29,486 nt of DNA from a bacterium. GTDB lineage: Bacteria; Pseudomonadota; Alphaproteobacteria; Rhizobiales; Xanthobacteraceae. The DNA is taken from NCBI GenBank assembly GCA_029946075.1, contig JAQSDT010000567.1, positions 1-29,486 of the forward strand, read 5' to 3'. The notes beneath the pieces are model-generated. The model saw only the letters and a list, made by a program, of their open reading frames with translations, had not been told where the DNA came from and searched no databases. Positions within the stretch are counted from its first letter, which is position 1; each line of letters starts with the position of its first letter. Shown here in pieces: positions 12,336 through 19,741 of this stretch. A program made the translations under genes and the position numbers.

Positions 12336-14488
12336 TCGGCAGCCTCCATGAACTGCGGCGCCGGCTCGGCATCGCGTGGGGCGTAGTTTGCGGCAACGAG
12401 GGCTCTTGCCATCGGCGGACAGACGCTGTTGCCGCACTTGCTGACCTGCTCGGTCTTGGAAATCGGCGAGCCATCGGGCTTGCGGTCGATGACGTAAGTT
12501 TCCGGAAAGCCCTGGGCGCGGAACAGCTCGCGCGGCGTCAACATCCGCATGCCGATATCGGTAATGACGCAGATGATGCCGTCGATCTCGACAGTGACGA
12601 ACTCGCGTTCATCCCAAAGCCCGCAGCGGCGCAGCAAATCGGCGACCTGGCGCGCACGGGCTTCATGTTCGGGAAGGAAGGGAGGAATATCGACCAGCGC
12701 GTGGACGAAGCCGAACCGGTCCTTGGTGGTGACCGTATGCAGGGGCTCGCCGAGCTGCGGATCCTGATCGGCGCCGTAATATTTCTGCAGGAAGGCGGCA
12801 GACAATTGCGTCTTGCCCTGCCCGTCGGCCATCACGGTCCGTGCCGGCTCGTCCATCGGACTGCCGACGCCGGTCCCGAACTGGCGCAGCAGGTTGGCCG
12901 CGACGAGGCCCTGATGCGAACCCGAATGCAGCACGGTCGATATCGGTTCATCCGCGCCTCGGCCGACGTGCCCCTCACCGGTTCGTCCGTCGATGTTGTT
13001 CTGTGCCATGAAGGCTGCGACGACAGCCTGACCCGCGCCGCCGGCCGTGACCGTATGTGTCGGCTCGTCTACGCCCTGAAAGGGCTTTTCGGCGTTTCGC
13101 ATCGTCATCAGATGCGGCGCAACCACGCCGATCGGCGCGGCGCCGCCGGGGCGTTTGAGGAACGAATTCGCCGTGACCGTCGGCGCCGGTTCGTCAATGC
13201 CGCTGCCGATGCTGTTGGCCCGGAACTTCGTCAGGTGCGGGGCGACCAGCGCATGCTTTACCCCGCCGGCGACGACGGTACCGAGCGGCTTGTCGAGGCC
13301 CGGCACACGCGGCTCCTGCCCCTTGCGCTCGCCATAGCCGGTCTGCACCAGCGTCGGCACGATGATCTGGTTCTGATCTTTCGCCGATGCCGTGACGGTG
13401 TGAAGCGGATCGCGGGCATCGCGGACGCTGCCGCCCTGCTGAGCCGCGCTGATGAACGGCGTCACGACGACGCTGTCGGCCTTCGCCGTCAGGGTTTGCG
13501 CTGGCTGGTCGATGCCGCGCGGCTCGGTCTGGGCCATTCGTCCGCCGACGCCGGCGACGAACGGGGTAACGATCGCCTTCTCACCACGATGGGCGCCAGT
13601 AACCGTTGCGACCGGCTCGTCGATGGATTCAGTGCGTTCGCCACCATGAGGCGTCAGGCTGACCAGGAACGGTCGCACAGCCTCCAGCACATAGCGATTG
13701 ACGCCCTTGGCGATCCGGGTCGTGGTGGCCGTTTGCAGAGGGCGCACGGCCCTCAGGCCGTATTCGGCCATGATATCCGCCGACGTCGCGAAGATCGACG
13801 GGCACGGCAGCGACCAGTCGATGATCCCAGCCGCGACCAGCGCCCGCTTCAGCGGCGGCTCGATCGTCTCGACCTCGGCACGGCCGTCGCGCCAGGATTT
13901 CACCAACTTGTGCGTCGCCGCCGGCCAGACGATCGGCTCGCCATCGCAGCGCGCGATCAGAAACAGCCTTTTCCGGATCGTCGGCGCGCCGTAGTCGCAG
14001 GCGCGAAGCTCGCGCCATTCGACGGCGTAGCCGAGGAGCTCCAGCTCCGCCACCCAGCGCTTGAAAGTAGCACCCTTTTGAACCGGGCACGGCTTGTTGT
14101 CGGCGCCGAGCGGCCCCCACGTCTGGAATTCCTCGACATTCTCCAAAAGAATGAGCCGCGGTCGCACCGTATTGGCCCAATGAACCACCACCCAGGCCAA
14201 GCCGCGGATTTTCTTTTCGACCGGCTTGCCGCCCTTGGCCTTGGAGAAGTGCTTGCAGTCCGGCGAGAACCACGCGAGCCCGACCGGGCGACCTTCCGTC
14301 ACCTCGAACGGATCGACTTCCCAAACGTCGGACACCAGATGCTTGGTCGCGGGATGATTGACCTCATGCATCGCCAGCGCAGTCGCATCATGGTTGATCG
14401 CGATGTCAGGCGACCGACCGAGCGCCATTTCGATGCCCGTCGAAGCGCCTCCGCCACCTGCAAAACTATCGACGATGAGTTCAAGCAT
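12332..14488 (-). CDS. C5 cytosine-specific DNA methyltransferase with repeated insert
   Basis: The 718-residue enzyme starts at ATG 14486-14488, overlapping the upstream gene by 8 bp. Motif I is FAGGGGAS (residues 9-16). Motif IV is SPDCKHFS with catalytic Cys78, in place of the usual PCQ. Motif VI is ENVEE (116-120) and motif VIII is RKRLFLIA (172-179). Motif IX (RMLTPRELFRAQGFP, 648-662) and motif X (CGNSVCPPMARAL, 685-697) come after a 310-residue insert of nine repeats, so the target-recognition segment is far longer than usual. Family enzymes methylate position 5 of cytosine in duplex DNA using AdoMet. No restriction gene is adjacent, so protection from host restriction is the likely role. 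Confidence 0.92.
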   Translation of the reverse strand: MLELIVDSFAGGGGASTGIEMALGRSPDIAINHDATALAMHEVNHPATKHLVSDVWEVDPFEVTEGRPVGLAWFSPDCKHFSKAKGGKPVEKKIRGLAWVVVHWANTVRPRLILLENVEEFQTWGPLGADNKPCPVQKGATFKRWVAELELLGYAVEWRELRACDYGAPTIRKRLFLIARCDGEPIVWPAATHKLVKSWRDGRAEVETIEPPLKRALVAAGIIDWSLPCPSIFATSADIMAEYGLRAVRPLQTATTTRIAKGVNRYVLEAVRPFLVSLTPHGGERTESIDEPVATVTGAHRGEKAIVTPFVAGVGGRMAQTEPRGIDQPAQTLTAKADSVVVTPFISAAQQGGSVRDARDPLHTVTASAKDQNQIIVPTLVQTGYGERKGQEPRVPGLDKPLGTVVAGGVKHALVAPHLTKFRANSIGSGIDEPAPTVTANSFLKRPGGAAPIGVVAPHLMTMRNAEKPFQGVDEPTHTVTAGGAGQAVVAAFMAQNNIDGRTGEGHVGRGADEPISTVLHSGSHQGLVAANLLRQFGTGVGSPMDEPARTVMADGQGKTQLSAAFLQKYYGADQDPQLGEPLHTVTTKDRFGFVHALVDIPPFLPEHEARARQVADLLRRCGLWDEREFVTVEIDGIICVITDIGMRMLTPRELFRAQGFPETYVIDRKPDGSPISKTEQVSKCGNSVCPPMARALVAANYAPRDAEPAPQFMEAAE
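12692..13624 (-). repeat. Nine tandem protein repeats in the C5 methyltransferase
   Basis: About nine units of 33-42 residues (protein residues ~289-599) share a core of the form (I/V/L)DEPxxTVTA followed by a variable loop and VVAPHL or similar. The units are diverged from each other, so the array is old rather than freshly expanded. A single PxxTVT-like element is normal in this enzyme family just before the target-recognition region; here it has multiplied. Confidence 0.85.
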
Positions 14489-14861
14489 CGGCCAGCATCC
14501 TATCCAGCGCGCTGCGGCCGGGCAGCGGGTCACCGAACACGGCGGCGGTCAGGGTGGTGTGGCGAGGCAGTTTCGCCTCCGCGATAGGTTCCTGCATGGT
14601 TACCCGTCGCTGGGCATCGTTCGTGCCGACGCTATCGCGAACCCGGCGGCGCGGGGGTGTGCCGGCCTCTCGCTTACGGAGCATCAGAAAACGTTGGCGC
14701 AACGCCAACGCCGTGCGGCCAGGGAACTGCGTGGAAATCTTCGTCCAGCCCGCCTCGCCCGCCGGACATTCGTCGCTGCAGATGCGCTTGAGCCTTGCAT
14801 CCTCATCGAGAGAATATGGCGGGCTTGCCTTGCGGGCACTGTCGGCGATGCGCTTCGTCAT
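14481..14861 (-). CDS. Myb/SANT-like DNA-binding small protein
   Basis: This is a 126-residue protein when started at ATG 14859-14861, which overlaps the previous stop (ATGA); the longer open frame upstream is shadow. A Myb-like helix-turn-helix covers about residues 15-62: YSLDEDARLKRI, then GWTKISTQFPGRTALALRQRF. The W and F spacing and the GRTALALRQR recognition helix fit. The C-terminal half is basic and proline-rich with no clear fold. Its stop lies just inside the methyltransferase start, so it may be translated with it. A regulatory or structural DNA-binding role is inference. Confidence 0.6.
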   Translation of the reverse strand: MTKRIADSARKASPPYSLDEDARLKRICSDECPAGEAGWTKISTQFPGRTALALRQRFLMLRKREAGTPPRRRVRDSVGTNDAQRRVTMQEPIAEAKLPRHTTLTAAVFGDPLPGRSALDRMLADA

Positions 14862-15559
14862 GCTGCGGTTTCCTTCAGCGCAGAGACGTTCCCCCAGTGC
14901 CATTCGACCTGGTAGCCATTGACCTTGGAGGGCTTGGGAAACTGCCACAGCAGCTCCGGGCACGGGGCATAGGCGTGCAGTTCGCGGTCGCCGATCGCAA
15001 TTGAGAAGCCCTCACACGATGCGCCGCGCACGGTCAGAATCTGTGACAGAGCCAGCGCAGCGCTTTCCAGCTTCTCGCGCGCGACGACGGGCGAGGAATT
15101 CCGCCGCGATGGATCCGCAGTCGCATCGAGGTGACCAAAGAACGTCAGCCAGTAGAACCCGTCATGGCAGGGGCCGACGATGCCGCTGTCATCCTGTGAC
15201 GGATCGCAGACGATCTCGCCGTCACAGCAAACAACCGAATGATTGACGCCGTTACGGCTCTTGCCGCCTAGGATAAAGGCTGGCCGGCCGCGGGGGTTAC
15301 AGGCCGCAACCGTGCTCAGGACCTCGTCAAGAGGCACTTCACCCGGGAACAGGATGTTGATGGTCGCAATGCCGCGCTCGTTGAGCCAGGCTTCGACGCG
15401 ATCGTGCGCATCGTTGGCATTCTTGCCGTCCGATTGATCCATGAAATGCGGGACATCGGCGGCGTCGAGGTCCAGAACGATCGCAATTGCCGTGCGATGG
15501 CAGTCGCCGAAAATGCCGTCGGCTGGGCGATGCCGAAAAAGCTGCTTTTGCGGCTTCAT
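14858..15559 (-). CDS. Phage protein with a cysteine-peptidase-like Cys/His/Asp pattern
   Basis: This 233-residue protein opens with GDCHRTAIAIVLDL followed by DVPHF, then a helix WLNERG. Later come a strand FILGGKSRNGVNHSVVCCDG and then EIVCDPSQDDSGI. The order Cys (in a helix start), His (in a strand), Asp fits papain-like or transglutaminase-like proteases and amidases. Homologous phage proteins of similar pattern are common, but none is characterised to my knowledge. Enzyme activity is therefore inference. The C-terminal ~80 residues are separate and of unknown fold. Both ends overlap neighbours by 4 bases. Confidence 0.6.
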   Translation of the reverse strand: MKPQKQLFRHRPADGIFGDCHRTAIAIVLDLDAADVPHFMDQSDGKNANDAHDRVEAWLNERGIATINILFPGEVPLDEVLSTVAACNPRGRPAFILGGKSRNGVNHSVVCCDGEIVCDPSQDDSGIVGPCHDGFYWLTFFGHLDATADPSRRNSSPVVAREKLESAALALSQILTVRGASCEGFSIAIGDRELHAYAPCPELLWQFPKPSKVNGYQVEWHWGNVSALKETAA

Positions 15560-16056
15560 ACGGCATCCTTTCGCTTGCGGTTGCGGTCGAACTTCTCGCC
15601 TTCTGCGATGATCAGCGCGGCGGCGCGAACCAGATTGCGGCGGTGATCCTGCGGCTTGAACCAGTCATGATCCCAAGGCCAAAAATCCAAGGCCCCGACG
15701 CGGCCGTAGAGCGCATAGACCGCGCCTGCGGATGCGAGCGTCCCGCGAGGGTAAGCATCATCGTTTGCGAGGTCGAAACCTTCGACTTCAACCTGTCGGT
15801 GACGTTCGGCGACAGCCGCTTGCGCGAACGGCGACAGTGGCCGGCGGATATGCAGCGCCTCGAACAGGCGCCGCAGCAGATAGCTGCGCGCGATCGAGAT
15901 CACCGTCATGATCAGCGCGAAGGTCAGGTTCTGCGAAAAGGAGATCGACACGCCGATCAGCGGCAGAAAGAACATCTGCGCGGCCAGCGAGATGCCGAAC
16001 CCGACCATAATGTTGATCAGGCTTTCCAACATGGACATGAAGCGGGACTGTTTCAT
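15556..16056 (-). CDS. Two-domain phage protein, DUF7220-like membrane part plus soluble part
   Basis: The 166-residue protein has an N-terminal ~65 residues with two hydrophobic helices: IMVGFGISLAAQMFFLPLIG and LTFALIMTVISIARSYLLRR. They sit behind a short basic-polar start MKQSRFMSMLESL; this matches DUF7220-type phage proteins. The rest is soluble, with RHRQVEVEGFDLANDDAY and WPWDHDWFKPQDHRRNLVRA, a block also found in separate phage hypothetical proteins. The union of the two may be a fusion. Function unknown; a membrane-anchored early phage protein is the simplest reading. It directly abuts the next gene with no gap. Confidence 0.6.
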   Translation of the reverse strand: MKQSRFMSMLESLINIMVGFGISLAAQMFFLPLIGVSISFSQNLTFALIMTVISIARSYLLRRLFEALHIRRPLSPFAQAAVAERHRQVEVEGFDLANDDAYPRGTLASAGAVYALYGRVGALDFWPWDHDWFKPQDHRRNLVRAAALIIAEGEKFDRNRKRKDAV

Positions 16057-16326
16057 CTACGGCCCCAACACATGCTGCAGTGCTTCGAAATCAGACAAGC
16101 CGTCGATCGCGAAGTAATGGATGGTTCCGCCCGGCGTCCTGATCTCCCGACGCGTGTAGCGGGTAAGCTTGTATTCGATCGTTTCGGCAACGAGGCCGCC
16201 GCGGCTGAAAGCGCGCGCCGTCGGAGGCGTCAGGTTTTCACGCAGAACGATCTCGATCTGGTCGTCGTCGATCTTCTTGACCTGGCCATTTGCGTGACCG
16301 CCGACGAGGCGTACCCACATGCTCAT
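16057..16326 (-). CDS. Small phage hypothetical protein
   Basis: This 89-residue protein starts at ATG 16324-16326, which overlaps the previous stop; an in-frame ATG lies two codons later. The longer open frame to 16509 is shadow. The N-terminal half has short strands (MWVRLVGGHANGQ, QIEIVLRENL), followed by a basic tract KLTRYTRREI. The C-terminal tail is hydrophobic-mixed (YFAIDGLSDFEALQHVLGP). The pattern is that of a small beta-barrel or SH3-like fold, which I cannot confirm. No family recognised. Confidence 0.5.
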   Translation of the reverse strand: MSMWVRLVGGHANGQVKKIDDDQIEIVLRENLTPPTARAFSRGGLVAETIEYKLTRYTRREIRTPGGTIHYFAIDGLSDFEALQHVLGP

Positions 16327-16556
16327 CGCACCGGATCCTTCTTGCCCGACTGTTCCCGCGCCAGGCGGTAATCCATCACGCGCGGCCATCGATCCGACCG
16401 GTTCAAGTAAGCTGCCGGCGCGATAGTCTCCATTGTCTCCGGCGCATGACGGCGCACGGCCGCGCCATGCTCGCGCTCCGCCTTCTTGCGGGCGCCGCGA
16501 TAGGACCATGCCGGCCGGCCGGTTCTCTTCTGGCGAGGATCGTCGGTATCCGTCAC
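16323..16556 (-). CDS. Small basic phage hypothetical protein
   Basis: This 77-residue protein is rich in arginine and lysine (RQKRTGRP, ARKKAEREHGAAVRR), with a C-terminal DRWPRVMDYRLAREQ helix. It has no recognised domain. The basic character could mean DNA or RNA binding. Both ends overlap neighbours by ATGA. The start is the ATG at 16554-16556. Confidence 0.45.
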   Translation of the reverse strand: MTDTDDPRQKRTGRPAWSYRGARKKAEREHGAAVRRHAPETMETIAPAAYLNRSDRWPRVMDYRLAREQSGKKDPVR

Positions 16557-17011
16557 GGCTTGCCCTTCAACATTTCGCTGAAATCGAACGGCTTCACTTC
16601 AAGGCTGCCCTCGTTGCTTCGTTCGAAAGAAACGACGAAATCCTGCAGGCCCTGCTCGTTGAGCGCCGTCTGGTGCAAGGCACTGGCGCAGATGTCGTGC
16701 AGCATCGCATTCACGATGGCCGACGGCGGCACAGGCTGTCCGTTGATAACGGGTCGAAACGCCATGGCCGCATTGGCGATCAGCGTTCCAATCGAAGCCC
16801 GCATGATGATGTGAAGGCCGTCGTCGCGGACCACACCGCCGGTCTGCTTGTGACGATCGGCGCAGTATGCCAGCAGAACCGCGCTTAGCTGGACGCCAAG
16901 GATGTTGGCCGCCTTGGCATTCGGACAGAAGTTTGCCCCCCCCGTCAGGCGTTCGACTTCCACCAGGGCGGCGTCGCGGATCGGGCGGGCGAGATCATAG
17001 ATATCGGTCAT
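16553..17011 (-). CDS. Phage hypothetical protein
   Basis: This 152-residue protein from ATG 17009-17011 overlaps the stop of the ParB/MT-A70 gene; the longer frame to 17071 is shadow. It is largely helical: IRDAALVEVERL, ANILGVQLSAVLLAYCAD and ASIGTLIANAAMAF, then a C-terminal part with FVVSFERSNEG. Two histidine/cysteine-rich spots (CADRHKQ, MLHDICASALH) stand out, but no known motif is formed. I do not recognise the family. Confidence 0.5.
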   Translation of the reverse strand: MTDIYDLARPIRDAALVEVERLTGGANFCPNAKAANILGVQLSAVLLAYCADRHKQTGGVVRDDGLHIIMRASIGTLIANAAMAFRPVINGQPVPPSAIVNAMLHDICASALHQTALNEQGLQDFVVSFERSNEGSLEVKPFDFSEMLKGKP

Positions 17012-18450
17012 GCTGCGTCCTCCGACCTCGGTTGATCCGCTCCAAACATCTCGTTGCCCCACACGTCCCACAGCGGATACTTCGCCTTGAACGCCGCTTC
17101 GTCATCGACGCGGCCGAACATCTCGAGTTTTGGAACGCCCGGAAAATAGCGGTCGATCTGATCGCGAAACGCAGCCGGCTTTTCGGAGTGATCTCCGATC
17201 TCGCCGTCGAGGATCGACATCGCCTGGGTGCCCATCGTCGGCGCCGGGACGTCCCCGCGAGCGCCAACCAGAAGCAGCTCATGGCAATCGATGAACCAGA
17301 ATCCCGTGCCGCGATTGTAGTTGCCGGTAGAGGCGCGCTTGGCCCATATCTGATGCGATCGATATCGTCCCTCACCGACCGGCTTCAGGATCTTCCCGTC
17401 GGTACCGCGCAACAGCCGGCCTACATCATCGCGGCGGCGGACGCTGGCAAATCCCCATTCAGCCAACAGGTCGATCTGATCCTGCAGCGAATTCGCCCAT
17501 GCCCACATGAAGACGACGGCGTCATCCTTGGCGCGGGCCTGGATTTCGTCGCGAAGGCCTGCGAGGAATTCGAAGGTTTCGACGCGGTAGTGATTTTCAG
17601 GGGACTTTTCGGCGCCGGTATCGTCGGACCATGATGTAAACTTGCGGGGAATATCGATGTAGAACACGCCAACCTTGTTGCCGCCGGCGAGCAGCGGCGT
17701 TGCATCGGGTTTGCGCATGTTTTCGAGGCGCCGCTCCCGGCCGGCCGCCTGCTTCTCGCTGCGATTTTTCTTGGCTACTTCCTTGACGACCTTCGGATCC
17801 GCAGCGGCAATGATCGCCTTCTGCTCCTCGATCGGCAGCGCGGCGATGTCAGCAGCCGCCGAGACTGCTACCGCGCCCTTCTCGACAGCCTCGACCAGCT
17901 CCGGCGCACCTTTTTCCAGCACCACGGTTGCGCGTTGCACGCTGCGCCGGCCGACGTTCATCATGTCGGCAGCATCGGCCTGCGATATCGAGGGCCTCTG
18001 TTCTTCAGCCTCGCCGCTCGCGTCAGAGGCGGCCTCGTTAGAAAACAGGGAGGGTGCGCCAATTGGCGCAGGCTGCGCCGAATGCTGGTTGTCGCCGAGC
18101 CGCAGCGTTGCGATTTTTGCGCCGATCAGTGCACGCTGACTTTCCGTCAGGTCGCGGCGTTCGAGATTTTCCGCCTTGACGAAGTCGAGCGCCTGCCGGT
18201 CGGTACCGACAAACACCACGAACTTGACGGGCTTGCCGAGCTCGGCCAGTTCCCGCTCGCGGTTACGGCCATCCAGGATCAACCCCTTGTGCAGCACGAT
18301 CGGGTGGTTCTGGTTCTCCTTGAGGGAATCCCTGAAGCTTTCGCGACGATCATCCGCCAGCATCGGAAACAGGTTTGCAAACGGATGATGCTTCGGGCGC
18401 GGCGCCCCCGGCATCATGAGACCGCCTGGCTGCATCTGGGGGATGCTCAT
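17008..18450 (-). CDS. ParB-domain/MT-A70-like methyltransferase fusion
   Basis: This is a 480-residue protein from ATG 18448-18450, overlapping the upstream stop. Residues ~20-110 are a ParB/Srx-type domain (ILDGRNRERELAELG). A helix-turn-helix follows near 155-180, SISQADAADMMNVGRRSVQRA. The C-terminal part is an MT-A70-type N6-adenine methyltransferase. Residues 264-269 are YIDIPR where the family has the catalytic DPPW, and the later HSEKPAAF (421-428) and LEMFGR blocks match the family. Asp266 is kept, but the first proline and the aromatic residue are replaced. It may therefore be inactive or altered. The palindrome at 18055-18070 lies in its linker. Confidence 0.8.
   Translation of the reverse strand: MSIPQMQPGGLMMPGAPRPKHHPFANLFPMLADDRRESFRDSLKENQNHPIVLHKGLILDGRNRERELAELGKPVKFVVFVGTDRQALDFVKAENLERRDLTESQRALIGAKIATLRLGDNQHSAQPAPIGAPSLFSNEAASDASGEAEEQRPSISQADAADMMNVGRRSVQRATVVLEKGAPELVEAVEKGAVAVSAAADIAALPIEEQKAIIAAADPKVVKEVAKKNRSEKQAAGRERRLENMRKPDATPLLAGGNKVGVFYIDIPRKFTSWSDDTGAEKSPENHYRVETFEFLAGLRDEIQARAKDDAVVFMWAWANSLQDQIDLLAEWGFASVRRRDDVGRLLRGTDGKILKPVGEGRYRSHQIWAKRASTGNYNRGTGFWFIDCHELLLVGARGDVPAPTMGTQAMSILDGEIGDHSEKPAAFRDQIDRYFPGVPKLEMFGRVDDEAAFKAKYPLWDVWGNEMFGADQPRSEDAA
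18055..18070. repeat. Palindrome copy 2, TGCGCCAATTGGCGCA
   Basis: This copy lies in the linker between the ParB-like domain and helix-turn-helix of the fusion protein, encoding Ala-Pro-Ile-Gly-Ala. On the plus strand it extends to GGAGGGTGCGCCAATTGG..., the same flank as copy 3. Confidence 0.95.
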
Positions 18451-18665
18451 CGCCGCCGCCCCTCGATCACGCTCGACAGAAATACCCACGCCACGAACGG
18501 CCAGCCGACGATCACCGCGAAGGACGCAAATACGATCGAGAGCGTCACCCGCTGCCGCTTGGCATAGGCTTCAGTCAGAATTCCCTGATAATAGAGGGCC
18601 AGCCACACGATCGATCCGATCGTGAGCCAGACCAGGCAGCAGGTGACGGCATCGTGCGCGGTCAT
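18447..18665 (-). CDS. Small two-helix membrane protein
   Basis: This 72-residue protein has two hydrophobic helices (VTCCLVWLTIGSIVWLALYY and LSIVFASFAVIVGWPFVAWV) joined by a basic loop, and a charged C-terminus. ATG 18663-18665 has GGAG at good spacing; a TTG four codons upstream is a less likely start. It is the first gene of the segment that is ATGA-coupled into the ParB/MT-A70 gene. A 140-bp gap lies upstream of it. Function unknown. Confidence 0.6.
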   Translation of the reverse strand: MTAHDAVTCCLVWLTIGSIVWLALYYQGILTEAYAKRQRVTLSIVFASFAVIVGWPFVAWVFLSSVIEGRRR

Positions 18666-18805
18666 AAAACGCTCCAAAAGGGACAGCCGTTCTCACGCTC
18701 GGAAATGACCGGGCGCGCGTCAGGTCGGCGATTACGCAGGAAGCAACTGGGAACTGGGTGCGGGGCTTGGCGGCCTATCGGAGCCTGCCGACCTCGCGAA
18801 TTCGG

Positions 18806-19063
18806 CTAGTCGTCGGTAAGAAATTCTGTGTTGACCGCATGTACGGCCCGGGCGTTCGGCTTGCGGTCACCGTCGATGATGAACTGCGCACCCCGCTCCG
18901 AAAGGCCCGTCCGCTGCGCCAGGTTGAGCGCAGGCTTCTCCGGCCAAAGGGCCGTGACGACGCGCCCGAACTTGGAAAGTTTTTCTCGGGGCAAAATTCT
19001 TGGAACATTTGTTCGAATGTTCTCACTAGACGCGACGCCGCTGCGCCGCTTTGATTCGCCCAT
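18806..19063 (-). CDS. Small helix-turn-helix protein
   Basis: This 85-residue protein has a C-terminal helix-turn-helix-like region: ALNLAQRTGLSERGAQFIIDGDRKPN, the pattern of Cro/XRE-type folds. The N-terminal ~35 residues are basic and probably disordered. A plausible ribosome binding site (GAGGG, 9 nt) precedes the ATG at 19061-19063. It sits close behind the repressor-like gene 19460-19732 and may be a second early regulator. Regulatory role is inference. Confidence 0.55.
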   Translation of the reverse strand: MGESKRRSGVASSENIRTNVPRILPREKLSKFGRVVTALWPEKPALNLAQRTGLSERGAQFIIDGDRKPNARAVHAVNTEFLTDD

Positions 19064-19095
19064 GACGAAACGCCCTCAACGCAACGAGACTGGAT

Positions 19096-19185
19096 ATGGA
19101 CCACATCAACCGTGCCGGCCGTCGCATGCTGATCTGCATGGCGGGCGGCCTCGTGCTGGCAATTCTGGTCTGGCTGCTGAAATGA
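19096..19185 (+). CDS. Tiny hydrophobic plus-strand ORF
   Basis: A 29-residue open frame begins at ATG 19096-19098 and stops at 19183-19185. It has a short basic start (MDHINRAGRRM) and one membrane-spanning helix (LICMAGGLVLAILVWLL). It lies antisense to the leftward transcript in a gap of 127 bp, with only a weak ribosome binding site. The size and shape resemble type I toxins or small phage membrane peptides, but chance is possible. Confidence 0.3.
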   Translation: MDHINRAGRRMLICMAGGLVLAILVWLLK

Positions 19186-19190
19186 GGGGG

Positions 19191-19463
19191 TCACACCTGC
19201 CCCCTGCTCACGTCGGCAAGCCGATTGGCATAGCGGCGGGCATCCGGAGCGTGCAGCGCGATTTGCGTTGCAGACCATCCCAGAAGCTCGAGTTCGTCCT
19301 GGTTGACGGATCCTGCGACCGCCGCGAACTGACGAAAATCGCCAGCCATCTGCTCGATCGCGGCCTTCCCGCGCAGCCTGCCGCGGTCCAGATACGGCGA
19401 ATAGCACATACGCTGCGCAAGCCGACTGTCGGACGTGGAAATCGGGCTGGCTTGCGGCTTCAT
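19191..19463 (-). CDS. Phage hypothetical protein
   Basis: This 90-residue protein is coupled to the upstream repressor-like gene by ATGA. It is mainly helical: RLRGKAAIEQMAGDFRQFAAVAGS, then ELELLGWSATQIALHAPDARRYANRLADV. The second part has the look of a helix-turn-helix with W and R anchors but no clear match. Its position second in the leftward operon suggests an early regulator, as inference. Confidence 0.5.
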   Translation of the reverse strand: MKPQASPISTSDSRLAQRMCYSPYLDRGRLRGKAAIEQMAGDFRQFAAVAGSVNQDELELLGWSATQIALHAPDARRYANRLADVSRGQV

Positions 19464-19732
19464 GACTGGACTCCATCGGACGCGACAATATTGGTAGCAG
19501 ACGGCGCCGTCGGCACGTCTTCAGGCCGCGCCCAGATATCGGGCCGGATCGCGGAGGCCGGGATGACGCCTTTGGTAAACCGATGAATCGCCAAGGCCAT
19601 CGCTGCGCTCGCGCGGCCCTTGTGCTTGGCTTTGTTGATGGCGACCTGCGAAAAACCGATGCCTTTTCCGAGCTTTGCCTCGGAACCGGCCAGGCTGATC
19701 GCCCGCTCGATCGGTGATTCCACTTCTTCCAT
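19460..19732 (-). CDS. Cro/YdaS-type helix-turn-helix repressor
   Basis: This 90-residue protein, first gene of the leftward operon, starts at ATG 19730-19732; a TTG at 19738 is less likely. The motif IERAISLAGSEAKLGKGIGFSQVAINKAKHKG places a helix-turn-helix near residues 20-40, followed by AMALAIHRFTKGVIPASAIRPDIW. This matches the YdaS antitoxin/Cro-like family, which begins the early operon in many prophages opposite a CI-like repressor. There is no strong ribosome binding site; the leader is short. Together with the operators between it and the repressor this forms a bistable switch. Confidence 0.8.
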   Translation of the reverse strand: MEEVESPIERAISLAGSEAKLGKGIGFSQVAINKAKHKGRASAAMALAIHRFTKGVIPASAIRPDIWARPEDVPTAPSATNIVASDGVQS

Positions 19733-19741
19733 AACCAAGAA

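Noticed and set aside
12692..13624. Repeat array as a CRISPR candidate
   Set aside because: The units are diverged coding repeats of 33-42 codons inside a methyltransferase, without constant repeats and unique spacers.
12665..14587. 640-residue plus-strand ORF
   Set aside because: It is antisense to the C5 methyltransferase, whose motifs are clear. The arginine-rich translation is a shadow.
18678..18805. Apparent similarity of the gap to a variable repeat (AGSNW, LGAG in one frame)
   Set aside because: The match is a few residues only, the frame has a stop just upstream, and no base-level alignment to the template repeat holds.
19005..19027. GAACATTTGTTC, a LexA-box-like sequence
   Set aside because: It lies inside the helix-turn-helix gene, not at a promoter, and does not fit the alphaproteobacterial LexA spacing.
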